NCBI RefSeq assembly: GCF_000412695.1
Contig: NC_021499.1
Coordinates: 868,001 to 932,000 of the forward strand
Direction: 5' to 3'
DNA: 64,000 bases
DNA from: Pseudomonas resinovorans NBRC 106553
GTDB taxonomy: Bacteria > Pseudomonadota > Gammaproteobacteria > Pseudomonadales > Pseudomonadaceae
In this document: positions 52,224 to 60,726 of the stretch, piece after piece
How the letters are laid out: the number at the start of each line of letters is the position of its first letter
How positions within the stretch are numbered: position 1 is the stretch's first letter
Program-made: the position numbers and the translations under genes
Notes under the pieces: model-generated
What the model saw: the letters and a program-made list of their open reading frames with translations, nothing else
Databases searched by the model: none
What the model was told of the DNA's origin: nothing

Positions 52224-54569
52224 ATGGCGCGACGGCACGGGGGCAAGCTCGTCAGCTCTGGCGCGGGCCGCGTGGTCGCGCTGGCCCTGGCCCTGCTGCT
52301 GGGCACGGCTGCCGTGGCGGCCCAGGAGCCGGAGCAGCGCTACCAGCTCTACCTGCAACTGCAGATCAACCAGATGCCGACCCAGAGGATCATCCCGGTG
52401 ACCGTGCAGGGCGGCCGCTATTTCGCCGACGCGGACGAGCTGCGCAGCGTCGGCGTACGCCTGGCGCACGGCGCCAGCGGCTTGCAGGCGCTGGACGCCA
52501 TCGCCGGTCTGGGCAGTCGCTACGACCAGGAGCAGCAACGGCTGGACCTGACCTTGCCCAGCGAATGGCTGCCGCACCAGCAACTGGGCCAGACCAGCGT
52601 CTACGACATGACGCCGGCGCAAAGCGACCTGGGCCTGCTGTTCAACTACGACTTCTTCTACAACAACAGCGAAGACGCCGCCCAGTTCCTCAGTGGCTTC
52701 CTCGAGCAGCGCGCCTTCGGCGGCTTCGGGGTGCTGGACAACACCGGGGTCTACCGCCACACCTTCGACGACCTCGAGGAGAACGATGACGGCTACCGTC
52801 GCTTCGACAGCTTCTGGCGCTACAACGACCAGCCGCGCATGACCAGCTACCAGGCCGGCGACCTGGTCACCGGCGCCCTGACCTGGAACAGCGCGGTGCG
52901 CCTGGGCGGCGTGCAGGTCGCGCGCAACTTCGGCCTGCGCCCGGATCTGGTCACCTATCCGCTGCCGCGTTTCAACGGCGACGCCCAGGTGCCCACCTCG
53001 GTGGACCTGTTCATCAACAACGCCAGGGTCAGCAGCGACCAGATCGCGCCGGGCCCCTTCACCCTCAGTAACGTGCCCTTCATCAGTGGCGCGGGTACCG
53101 CCACCCTGGTCACCACCGACGCCCTCGGCCGCCAGGTGGCCACCACCGTGCCCTTCTACGTGACCAACAGCCTGTTGCAGCAGGGCCTCTACGACTACTC
53201 GCTGTCCCTCGGCCAGTTGCGCGAGGACTACGGCCTGAAGAACTTCTCCTATGGCAGCCGGGCCGCCAGCGGCACCTTCCGCTACGGGGTGAGCGATGCC
53301 TTCACCCTGGAGAGTCATGCCGAACTCGGCGAGGACCTGCGCCTGGGCGGCCTGGGCGGCACCTTCGCGGTGGGCCGCTGGGGCACGCTCGGCAGCTCCT
53401 ACACCAGCAGCCACTACGGCGGCGAGCGGGGGCAGCAGTACAGCCTCGGCTACAGCTACTTCTCACCGCTGTTCGGCGTGGGCCTGCAGCGCCTGCAGCG
53501 CAGCACCGGCTACGTCGACCTCGGCCGGGTCGGAGCCCTGGAGGATGGCGTGCTGGGCGGTGCCCTGGCGCGGCGCATCGACCAGGCCACCTTCTCGGTC
53601 AATCCACCGCAGCTGGGCAGCTTCGGGGTCGGCTACTTCGCCAGCGAATCCATGGACGGCGAGCGCACCCGTCTGGTCAACCTGTCCTGGTCGCGCAGCC
53701 TGTGGGGCAACAGCAGCCTGTACCTGGCGTTCAACCGCGAGATCGGCGGGGACGGCTATTCGGCGCTGGCGCAGTTCATCCTGCCCTTCGACCTCTACTC
53801 CACCTTCAGTGCGTCCATCGAGCGCGACAGCCAGGGCGACTACCGCCAACGGGTCAACTACGGACGCGCACCGCCCAGTGACGGCGGTGTCGGCTACAAC
53901 CTCGCCTACGGCATCGGCAACGGCCACTACCGCCAGGCCGACGTCACCTGGCGCAATCGCTTCAACCAGTTGCAGGCGGGGGCCTACGAGGACGATGGTC
54001 GGCGCACCGTCTGGGGCGACATGAGTGGCTCGGTGGTGGCCATGGACGGCAGCCTGTTCGCCGCCAACCGGATCAACGACGCCTTCGTGCTGGTCAGCAC
54101 CGACGGCTTCGCCGATGTCCCCGTGAGCTTCGAGAACCAGCCCATCGGCCGCACCGACCGCGACGGGCACCTGCTGGTGCCCTGGGTGCCGTCCTATTAC
54201 CGCGGCCGCTACGAGGTCGACCCCCTGGAGCTGCCGGCCAACGTGCGGGTGCCCGAGGTGATCCGCAACGTCGCTGTGCACCAGGGCAGTGGCGCCCTGC
54301 TGGAATTCGGCATGCGCCGGGTGGTGGCGGCCAGCATCCTGCTGGTCGACAGCCGGGGCGAGGTGGTGCCCAGGGGCAGCAAGGCGGAACTCGTCGGCCA
54401 GGGGACCACCGCCTACGTCGGCTGGGACGGCCTGGTGTATTTCGAGGGGCTCGGCGAGCGCAACCGGATCCGGGTGGAGCGGCCGGATGGCGGCCGCTGC
54501 GAGCTGTCGTTCGAGCTGAAGGACCCCGGCGGCGAGCTGGCCCAGGTCGGCCCGCTGACCTGCCGCTGA
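52224..54569 (+). CDS. Archaic chaperone-usher outer-membrane usher (CsuD/CupE5-like)
   Basis: Outer-membrane beta-barrel usher of 781 residues that gates pilin export. After the signal peptide come the N-terminal chaperone-binding domain (QLQINQMPTQRIIPVTVQGG), then the barrel with many aromatic-Gly strands and its plug region (VPTSVDLFINNARVSSDQI), and C-terminal plate domains. GGGAGGGAG precedes the ATG. The C-terminus ends in the usual LSFELKDPGGELAQVGPLTC. Size is close to CsuD/CupE5 (about 800), so it is complete. Confidence 0.93.
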   Translation: MARRHGGKLVSSGAGRVVALALALLLGTAAVAAQEPEQRYQLYLQLQINQMPTQRIIPVTVQGGRYFADADELRSVGVRLAHGASGLQALDAIAGLGSRYDQEQQRLDLTLPSEWLPHQQLGQTSVYDMTPAQSDLGLLFNYDFFYNNSEDAAQFLSGFLEQRAFGGFGVLDNTGVYRHTFDDLEENDDGYRRFDSFWRYNDQPRMTSYQAGDLVTGALTWNSAVRLGGVQVARNFGLRPDLVTYPLPRFNGDAQVPTSVDLFINNARVSSDQIAPGPFTLSNVPFISGAGTATLVTTDALGRQVATTVPFYVTNSLLQQGLYDYSLSLGQLREDYGLKNFSYGSRAASGTFRYGVSDAFTLESHAELGEDLRLGGLGGTFAVGRWGTLGSSYTSSHYGGERGQQYSLGYSYFSPLFGVGLQRLQRSTGYVDLGRVGALEDGVLGGALARRIDQATFSVNPPQLGSFGVGYFASESMDGERTRLVNLSWSRSLWGNSSLYLAFNREIGGDGYSALAQFILPFDLYSTFSASIERDSQGDYRQRVNYGRAPPSDGGVGYNLAYGIGNGHYRQADVTWRNRFNQLQAGAYEDDGRRTVWGDMSGSVVAMDGSLFAANRINDAFVLVSTDGFADVPVSFENQPIGRTDRDGHLLVPWVPSYYRGRYEVDPLELPANVRVPEVIRNVAVHQGSGALLEFGMRRVVAASILLVDSRGEVVPRGSKAELVGQGTTAYVGWDGLVYFEGLGERNRIRVERPDGGRCELSFELKDPGGELAQVGPLTCR

Positions 54570-54586
54570 CAGGCAAAGGAGAAGGC

Positions 54587-55555
54587 ATGGCCGGGAAACT
54601 GCTGCGTTGGATGCTGGTGTCGGTCCTCCTGCTGGGAGCGGGCAGGGCGCTGGCGGCCTGCGCCGTGACCGCCTCGCCGCTGGTCAGCCTGGGCAGCGTC
54701 AGCTCGCTGAGCCTGATCACCACGGCCCAGGGCAATATCGGTGGCGCCGGCCTGCGCTGCGCCAGCGTGATCGTGCTGCTGGCCAACAACTACATCCGCG
54801 CCACCCTGCAGACTACCCCGCTGGTGCTCAGCGACGGCGCGGGTCACAGCATTCCGTTCAAGGTCTTCACCCGCAACGGCGGCACCGAGCTGCAGCCCAA
54901 CGTGCCGCTGGAACTCTCCGACCTCACCGTCCTCGGCCTGCTGGCCGGCGCCACCGGGCTGCCCCTGTACTTCCAGGTGCCGGCCGGCCCCAATGTGCCC
55001 GCCGGCACCTACACCGCCACGGTGAACATCAACTGGCAGTACGCGATCTGCGAGAACGGCGTGCTGGTGCTCTGCGGCTGGCAGCGCAGCCCGGGGCTCA
55101 CCCAGAACTGCCCGGCGAACCTGTGCGGCGCGCCGAGCAACTGGGGCACCGGCTCGATCGCCTCGATCCAGCTCACCCTGCTGGTGAGCAAGGCCTGCAT
55201 CATCAACAGCACCCCGCCGGTGGACCTGGGGAACCACGCGCTGATCAGCCAGTTCAGCCGGGTCACCACCAGCGTGGGGGTGACCTGTACCAACACCGAG
55301 GGCTACACCATCGGCTTCGACAACGGCGAGAACTACCAGGCGCCCTGGCGCCGTTTGGTCTCCGGGACTTCGCACATCAACTACAACCTCTACTTCCCCG
55401 CCAGCGGCACGGTCTGGACCACCGCCCAGACCCAGTCGGCCAACGGCAACGGCGCGCAGCAGAACTACCAGTTCGACGCCAGCGTCGACCCGACCCAGGC
55501 CAACGTGCCCGCCGGCACCTACCTCGACAATGTCACCCTGATCATCAACTACTGA
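54587..55555 (+). CDS. Two-domain tip adhesin (CsuE/CupE6-like)
   Basis: A 322-residue exported protein made of two SCPU domains in tandem: N-terminal domain at about 22-165 (ACAVTASPLVSLGS) and C-terminal pilin-like domain at about 190-322 (KACIINSTPPVDLGN to YLDNVTLIINY). Tandem tip domains are diagnostic of the archaic-CU tip adhesin, which binds hydrophobic surfaces in Acinetobacter. Signal peptide ends near RALAA. It is the last gene of the pilus operon, with 17 bases after the usher. Confidence 0.9.
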   Translation: MAGKLLRWMLVSVLLLGAGRALAACAVTASPLVSLGSVSSLSLITTAQGNIGGAGLRCASVIVLLANNYIRATLQTTPLVLSDGAGHSIPFKVFTRNGGTELQPNVPLELSDLTVLGLLAGATGLPLYFQVPAGPNVPAGTYTATVNINWQYAICENGVLVLCGWQRSPGLTQNCPANLCGAPSNWGTGSIASIQLTLLVSKACIINSTPPVDLGNHALISQFSRVTTSVGVTCTNTEGYTIGFDNGENYQAPWRRLVSGTSHINYNLYFPASGTVWTTAQTQSANGNGAQQNYQFDASVDPTQANVPAGTYLDNVTLIINY

Positions 55556-55608
55556 GGCGGCGCGGCGGTGTACCCTGCGGGCAACGAACTCAGCCGTTGG
55601 AGACAGAG

Positions 55609-56202
55609 ATGAGCCTGGCGCAGTACCGCCACTGGGTGTTCGACATGGATGGCACCCTGACCATTGCCGTGCACGACTTCGCCGCCATTCGCGTGGCCCT
55701 GGAGATCCCGCCGGAGGACGACATCCTCCACCACCTCGCCGCGCTGCCCGAGGACGAAGCCGCCGCCAAGCACGCCTGGCTGCTTGCGCACGAACGGGAA
55801 CTGGCGCTCAACGCCACGCCCGCCACCGGTGCCCTCGACCTGGTGCGCGAACTCCACGGGCGCGGTTGCCAGCTCGGCATCCTCACCCGCAACGCCCACG
55901 AACTGGCGCTGCTGACCCTCCAGGCCATCGGCCTCGACGACTGTTTCGCCAGCGCCGATATCCTCGGCCGTGGCGAGGCGCCGCCCAAACCCCATCCGGG
56001 CGGCCTGCTGCACCTTGCCGAACGCTGGCAAGTGGCCCCCGGCGAGCTGGTGATGGTGGGCGACTACCGCTTCGACCTCGACTGCGGCCGCGCGGCCGGC
56101 GCCGCCACGGTACTGGTCAACCTGCCGGAGAACCCCTGGCCGGAACTGGTGGACTGGCATGCGCGGGATTGTGGGGAGTTGCTGCGGCTGAGCCGGGGGT
56201 GA
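55609..56202 (+). CDS. HAD-superfamily phosphatase (phosphoglycolate-phosphatase-like)
   Basis: A 197-residue HAD hydrolase with motif I FDMDGTL near residue 11, motif II LTRNAHE, motif III Lys in KPHPGG and motif IV GDYRFDLDCG. The cap is small (subclass I). Likely a phosphatase acting on a small sugar phosphate or glycolate phosphate. It follows the pilus operon by 53 bases but is a housekeeping-type gene, probably with its own promoter. Confidence 0.9.
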   Translation: MSLAQYRHWVFDMDGTLTIAVHDFAAIRVALEIPPEDDILHHLAALPEDEAAAKHAWLLAHERELALNATPATGALDLVRELHGRGCQLGILTRNAHELALLTLQAIGLDDCFASADILGRGEAPPKPHPGGLLHLAERWQVAPGELVMVGDYRFDLDCGRAAGAATVLVNLPENPWPELVDWHARDCGELLRLSRG

Positions 56203-56284
56203 GAAAGGGCTGATTCGTCCTGAGGTGGGTGGGGGAGGTGGCAGGCTGGTGCGAATTCAGCCATGGGGCATGGAGGAAGCCACC

Positions 56285-56638
56285 ATGCGCAAGCCGCCCA
56301 TCGATGAGGAACATCTGGAGTTCAGCCGTGCGCTGAGGCGTACATCGACAGACGCCGAGCTGTATCTCTGGCACCGCCTGCGAGGCCGCCAGCTTCAAGG
56401 CTTGAAGTTTCGCCGCCAGCATCCGGTCGGCCCCTTCGTCCTGGATTTCTACTGTATGGAGACGTGCCTTGCAGTGGAGATCGATGGTGGGCAGCACTAC
56501 CTGGATCCTCGGAGGGATCAGTTGCGGGATGGCTGGCTGGCGGAGCAGGGAATTCGGGTGCTGCGCTTCAGTTCGAGAGAAGCCTTGCGCGAGACGGAGG
56601 CGGTGCTAGAGCGGATTCTGCAGGCGGCGAAGCGGTAG
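56285..56638 (+). CDS. DUF559 endonuclease-like protein
   Basis: A 117-residue protein of the DUF559 family, a restriction-endonuclease-like fold related to Vsr. Visible motifs are DAELYLWHRLRGRQL, FRRQHPVGPFVLDFYC and LAVEIDGGQHY (core acidic residues Asp and Glu). The ATG at 56285 has GGAGG about 8 bases upstream. These proteins are often mobile, although nothing here shows transfer. It lies between the HAD gene and a palindromic repeat. Confidence 0.87.
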   Translation: MRKPPIDEEHLEFSRALRRTSTDAELYLWHRLRGRQLQGLKFRRQHPVGPFVLDFYCMETCLAVEIDGGQHYLDPRRDQLRDGWLAEQGIRVLRFSSREALRETEAVLERILQAAKR

Positions 56639-56639
56639 G

Positions 56640-56755
56640 CGGGCATCCCTCACCCCCGCCCCCTCTCCCGGAGGTAGAGGGGTGACTCACCGCCCATCGC
56701 CGTGCCGGACGACTCCCCTCTCCCCCTGGGAGAGGGGCTGGGGGTGAGGGAAGTT
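56640..56755. repeat. C/G-rich direct-and-inverted repeat cluster
   Basis: Inverted arms: CCCTCACCCCCGCCCCCTCTCC (left) and, further on, a GGGAGAGGGGCTGGGGG string (right, 56728 onward). The right-hand string recurs at 34562-34585. It ends just before the convergent YpfJ gene. Confidence 0.6.
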
Positions 56756-56774
56756 TCAGTCCACTCGATTCCCC

Positions 56775-57647
56775 TCAGAGCTTCGCCACCGAAAAAGTAT
56801 CGCAACGCCCCACTTCACCCTTCTCGAAGCCCGTCTTGAACCAGCGCACCCGCTGTTCCGAGGTGCCGTGGGTGAAGGAGTCGGGCATCACCTGGCCGCG
56901 GGTCTGGCGTTGCAGGCGGTCGTCGCCAATGGCATTGGCGGCGTTCAGGGCCTCTTCCAGGTCACCGGGCTCCAGCCAGTCCAGGCGCTTCTGCGCGTGG
57001 AAGGCCCAGACACCGGCCAGGCAGTCGGCCTGGAGTTCCTGGCGCACCAGCAGGCCGTTGTCGCCTTCCACCCGTTCGCCGCGCTGGCGGGCCGCGTTGA
57101 CCTTGGCGGAGACGCCCAGCAGGGTCTGCACGTGGTGGCCCACTTCATGGGCGATCACATAGGCCTGGGCGAAGTCGCCGGCGGCCTGGAAGCGGCTGGC
57201 CATCTCCTCGAAGAAGTCCAGGTCGAGGTAGACCTTCTGGTCTCCCGGACAATAGAAGGGGCCGACCGCCGAATCGGCGAAGCCGCAGGCCGATTGCACG
57301 CCGCCGTTGAACAGCACCAGCTTCGGGTCCTGGTACTGGCGGCCGGCGGCCTGGAAGATGGCGCGCCAGGTGTCTTCGGTATCGCCGAGGACGGCACGGA
57401 CGAATTCCCGCTCCTCCGGCGTGCCGGTGGGCATGGCCGATTGCTGCTGCGGGTTCACCGAGGTGCCCTGCTGGGTCATCTGGCCGAGAATCTGCAGCGG
57501 GTCCTCGCCCATCAGCAGCGCCACGACGACCACGATGGCGATCCCGCCCAGCCCCAGTCCCCTGCCGCCGCGCAGGCGCATGCCACCGCCGCCGGCGCTT
57601 CCGGCGTCTTCCACGTTGTCGCTGCGACGCGCACGTTGCCAGCGCAT
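56775..57647 (-). CDS. YpfJ-type neutral zinc metallopeptidase
   Basis: A 290-residue predicted membrane-anchored zinc peptidase (YpfJ family). A transmembrane segment lies at about 30-45 (GLGGIAIVVVVALLM), and the catalytic HEVGHH motif near residue 168 is followed by a distal acidic ligand. The ATG at 57647 has GGGAG 7 bases upstream, better than an earlier GTG. Family members are poorly characterised but clearly peptidase-fold. It stands alone. Confidence 0.9.
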   Translation of the reverse strand: MRWQRARRSDNVEDAGSAGGGGMRLRGGRGLGLGGIAIVVVVALLMGEDPLQILGQMTQQGTSVNPQQQSAMPTGTPEEREFVRAVLGDTEDTWRAIFQAAGRQYQDPKLVLFNGGVQSACGFADSAVGPFYCPGDQKVYLDLDFFEEMASRFQAAGDFAQAYVIAHEVGHHVQTLLGVSAKVNAARQRGERVEGDNGLLVRQELQADCLAGVWAFHAQKRLDWLEPGDLEEALNAANAIGDDRLQRQTRGQVMPDSFTHGTSEQRVRWFKTGFEKGEVGRCDTFSVAKL

Positions 57648-57716
57648 GTCCACTCTCCCGTCGTATCGCGAATTATTCAGTGTTGACGCTGGCGGCGATA
57701 CCCGCCAGCCCGGTCG

Positions 57717-58571
57717 TCAGTCGAGCTCCGCCGGGGAGGGCAGCAGGCGCGCCTGGGCGAGCAGTTGCACCGTGCCGCCCACCAGCACGTTGCCGGCTTC
57801 GCCGACGCATACGTCGAGCCGGCTCGGTCGGCCCACGAAGCGCCCCTGGGCCAGGGAGAAGGCCTGCCCGGCCGGCTCCAGGCCCTGGCTCACCCGCCAG
57901 GCGGCCACGGGGCCTGCGGCGCTGCCGGTGGCGATGTCTTCCACCACGCCCAGCGGGTCCCAGGTGCGGCCTTCACGGGCGTCCACATCCATCAGGAAGA
58001 CAAAGGCCGCGCCTATCCCGGCCAGGGCCGCGTCCAGCGGTTCGCGCTGCCTGGCGTCCGCGAGGCCGGCAGCGGTCACCGGAAGCAGCAGGTAAGGCAG
58101 GCCGGTGCTGACCACCTGGGCCGGATAGCGGCTGTCGTAGCGGCTGCCGAAGGCGCCGGCGAAGGTAGCGGCGCTGGCGCCATCCAGCACCTTGCCGAAG
58201 GTGGCCGGGCCCTGGTCCATCTCCGCATAGAAGCCCTTGCCCTGGCGACGGGTGGTGATGCCTACCGATTTTTCCGGTAGCTGCAGCAGCCAGTCGGCAT
58301 CGGCCTTGCCGCCGTGCAGGTGGTGGAGCAGGGCGGCGGCGCCAAGGACCGGGTGGCCGGCGAAGGGCAGTTCCTCCTCCACCGTGAACACCCGCGCGGC
58401 GAAGTGGTTGGCGGCATCCAGCGGCGCCAGGAAGATCGACTCGAACTGCCGCAGCTCGCGGGTCAGTTCCTGCATCGCGGCCGGGGATAGGCCACGGCAA
58501 TCGGGAAACACCGCCAGGCCGTTGCCGGCCAGGACCCGTTCGGCGAAAACATCGACTTGCCAGTACTCCAT
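57717..58571 (-). CDS. PhzF-family isomerase
   Basis: A 284-residue protein of the PhzF/diaminopimelate-epimerase fold. The catalytic Glu is residue 44 in QFESIFLAP, and the LPFAGHPVLGAA and DIATGSAAGP blocks are typical. True PhzF works in phenazine synthesis; here no phz genes are nearby, so this is one of the many PhzF-like proteins with unknown substrate. It starts 17 bases after a strong terminator (see the hairpin at 58589-58614). Confidence 0.88.
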   Translation of the reverse strand: MEYWQVDVFAERVLAGNGLAVFPDCRGLSPAAMQELTRELRQFESIFLAPLDAANHFAARVFTVEEELPFAGHPVLGAAALLHHLHGGKADADWLLQLPEKSVGITTRRQGKGFYAEMDQGPATFGKVLDGASAATFAGAFGSRYDSRYPAQVVSTGLPYLLLPVTAAGLADARQREPLDAALAGIGAAFVFLMDVDAREGRTWDPLGVVEDIATGSAAGPVAAWRVSQGLEPAGQAFSLAQGRFVGRPSRLDVCVGEAGNVLVGGTVQLLAQARLLPSPAELD

Positions 58572-58588
58572 ATGGGGCTCCAGGAACG

Positions 58589-58614
58589 AAAAACGGCCGC
58601 ATCGGGCGGCCGTT
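58589..58614 (-). terminator. Intrinsic terminator just before the phzF-like gene
   Basis: Arms AACGGCCGC and GCGGCCGTT with a 5-base loop; on the minus strand the hairpin is followed directly by five Ts (58593-58589). It sits 17 bases after the DUF411 stop (58632) and 17 bases before the PhzF start (58571). It can end the DUF411 transcript; the phzF-like gene then either needs read-through or a promoter inside its leader. Confidence 0.7.
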
Positions 58615-58631
58615 GAAGGGGGGGCTCGGGA

Positions 58632-59066
58632 TCAGTGTGCAGGATAGTCGCGAAGGACGTCCTGTTTGCCGTCGCGGGACACGCCGATCACCTGGAAGGC
58701 GTCATGGCGATCGCCCATTTCCATGCCGGGGGAGCCGACCGGCATGCCGGGCACGGCGGCGCCGAGCAGGTCGGGGCGTTCGCGCAGCTTGAGCACGTCG
58801 CTCGCCGGCACGTGGCCTTCGACGAACTTGCCGTCGACCACGCCGGTGTGGCACGAACCCAGGCTGTGGGGCACACCGAGGCGCGTCTTCACTGCGGCCA
58901 TGTCGTTTTCCACATGGTCGCGCACGGTTATGCCGTTGTCCTGGAGGTGGCTGATCCAGGCCTTGCAGCAGCCGCAGTTGGGGTCGCGGTAGACGTCCAT
59001 GGTGATCGGCTCGGCGGCCTGGGCGATGCCGGCGAACAGGGTGCTGAGCAGGAGGAGGTAGCGCAT
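58632..59066 (-). CDS. DUF411 periplasmic metal-binding protein
   Basis: A 144-residue exported protein (signal peptide to IAQAAEPIT) with the DUF411 signature: DPNCGCCKAWISHLQDNG, and Cys/His residues in LGSCHTGVVDG and EGHVPASDVL. Relatives bind or handle copper and other metals in the periplasm. The C-terminal Met/His residues (PGMEMGDRHDAF) could add ligands. ATG 59066 gives the signal peptide. A terminator follows it. Confidence 0.9.
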   Translation of the reverse strand: MRYLLLLSTLFAGIAQAAEPITMDVYRDPNCGCCKAWISHLQDNGITVRDHVENDMAAVKTRLGVPHSLGSCHTGVVDGKFVEGHVPASDVLKLRERPDLLGAAVPGMPVGSPGMEMGDRHDAFQVIGVSRDGKQDVLRDYPAH

Positions 59067-59206
59067 GGGGGGCTCCTTGTGGCGACGCGGGCCGGGACGA
59101 AGAGGGAAGCATAGCGCCAGCCCCGGCCGGCCCCAAGCGAAGCTCTGTATCAGGCTGTTCCCGGACCGCCTATGCTGATTTCCTGACCCTGTCGCGAGAC
59201 CCGCCA

Positions 59207-59593
59207 ATGCTCTTCACCCGCGTCCTGCTAGGGCTGCAGGCCCTGATTCTCGCCGGCTTCGGCCTGGCCTACTTCATCCGCCCGGAAGAAATGGCCAGCC
59301 TCAGCGGCATGCTGCTGATGGACCCCTCGGCGGTGACCGATGTGCGCGCCTGGTACGGCTGCCTGCAACTGGGCCTCGCGGCCTTCCTGCTGCTGGCGCA
59401 ATTGCGCCTGCAACTGGCGCGGGCGGCGCTGGATCTGCTGGTGCTGGTCTACGTCGCCCTGGCCCTGGGGCGGGTCAGCGGCCTCTGGCTGGATGGCAGC
59501 CTGGGGCAGACCTTCAACCTCTATGCGCTGCTCTTCGAGGTGGTGTCGGCCGGGCTGGCCTTCGTGGCCTTGCGCAAGCTGGACGGGGGGTAG
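59207..59593 (+). CDS. DUF4345-like small membrane protein
   Basis: A 128-residue protein with four hydrophobic helices spaced as in DUF4345 (AYFIRPEEMASLSG after the first; TDVRAWYGCLQLGLAAF into the second). Role unknown. It is divergent from the DUF411 gene across 140 bases. Confidence 0.78.
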   Translation: MLFTRVLLGLQALILAGFGLAYFIRPEEMASLSGMLLMDPSAVTDVRAWYGCLQLGLAAFLLLAQLRLQLARAALDLLVLVYVALALGRVSGLWLDGSLGQTFNLYALLFEVVSAGLAFVALRKLDGG

Positions 59594-59631
59594 GGCGCCC
59601 CCCTCCCGTGGAAGAGGGGCCGGGGTGTGGC

Positions 59632-60726
59632 TCAGCGGCGTTCCAGCAACACACCCGATTCCATGTGGTGGGTGTAGGGGAACTGGTCGAACAGGGCGCA
59701 GCGCACCACCTGGTGGGTGTCGCTGAGCTGCTGGATGTTCGCCGCCAGGGTCTCCGGGTTGCAGGAGATATAGAGGATGCGGTCGAAGCGCCGGGTCAGC
59801 TCGCAGGTGTCCGGGTCCATGCCGGCGCGGGGCGGGTCGACGAAGACGTTGCCGAACTGGTAGCTCTTCAGGTCGATGCCGGCCAGGCGGCGGAACGGGC
59901 GAACCTCGTTCAGCGCCTCGGTCAGTTCCTCGGCCGAGAGGCGCACCAGGGTCACGTTATCCACAGCATTGTCGGCCAGGTTGGCCAGGGCGGCGTTCAC
60001 CGAGGTCTTGCTGATCTCGGTGGCCAGCACGCGGCGCACCCGGGTGGCCAGCGGCAGGGTGAAGTTGCCGTTGCCGCAGTAGAGCTCCAGCAGGTCGTCC
60101 TGGCGCTCGCCCAGTACCTCGTAGGCCCAGCCGAGCATCTTCTGGTTCACCTCGCCGTTGGGCTGGGTGAAGGCGCCCTCCGGCTGGCGGTAGCGGAAGG
60201 CGCGATCGGCGACGGTCAGTTCTTCCTCGACATAGTCGCGGCCGATGACGATGCGCTTGCCCTTGGAGCGACCCACCAGGCTCACGCCCAGCTCGGCGGC
60301 GAGCTTTTCGGCCTCGACCTGCCAGGCCTCGTCCAGCGGACGGTGGTAGCAGAGGGTGATCAGCGCATCGCCGGCCAGGGTGGTGAGGAACTCCACCTGG
60401 AACAGCTTGAAGGACAGCACCTTGTTGCCCTGCCAGGCGGCCTTGAGCCGTGGCATCAGCTCGTTGATGCGGCGGCTGGCGATGGGGAAGTCCTCGATCA
60501 TGATCGGGGTGAACTTGTCGCCGGCCTCGAACATGGCGTAGTGGCGGTTCTCGCTGCCGGTCTCGCGCCACAGGCGGAACTCGGCACGCAGGCGGTAGTG
60601 CTCGCGGGGGGACTCGAAGATTTCCGGCTCAGGCGCGTTGAACGGCGCCAGCAGCGCCTTCAGGCGCTGGGTTTTCTCTTGGAGCTGGGCGGCGTAGGCC
60701 GCGGGGTCGAATTGGGGACGGCTCAT
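59632..60726 (-). CDS. trmA: tRNA (uracil-5-)-methyltransferase TrmA
   Basis: SAM-dependent enzyme making m5U54 in the T-loop of tRNA. The 364-residue protein has the TrmA N-terminal block ([12 protein letters not shown]), SAM-binding [25 protein letters not shown] and the catalytic nucleophile in [12 protein letters not shown]. No FeS cluster Cys are present, as expected for TrmA and unlike RlmD. Its ATG shares one base with the stop of the purine permease gene upstream (TGATG), so the two are co-translated. Confidence 0.96.
   Translation of the reverse strand: MSRPQFDPAAYAAQLQEKTQRLKALLAPFNAPEPEIFESPREHYRLRAEFRLWRETGSENRHYAMFEAGDKFTPIMIEDFPIASRRINELMPRLKAAWQGNKVLSFKLFQVEFLTTLAGDALITLCYHRPLDEAWQVEAEKLAAELGVSLVGRSKGKRIVIGRDYVEEELTVADRAFRYRQPEGAFTQPNGEVNQKMLGWAYEVLGERQDDLLELYCGNGNFTLPLATRVRRVLATEISKTSVNAALANLADNAVDNVTLVRLSAEELTEALNEVRPFRRLAGIDLKSYQFGNVFVDPPRAGMDPDTCELTRRFDRILYISCNPETLAANIQQLSDTHQVVRCALFDQFPYTHHMESGVLLERR

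Noticed and set aside
50820..53414. 864-codon minus-strand frame opposite the pilus operon
   Set aside because: No motif; overlaps pilin, chaperone and usher genes that are clearly real.
57717..58571. PhzF-like gene as evidence for phenazine synthesis
   Set aside because: No phzA-E or phzG genes around it; PhzF-fold proteins are common outside phenazine clusters.
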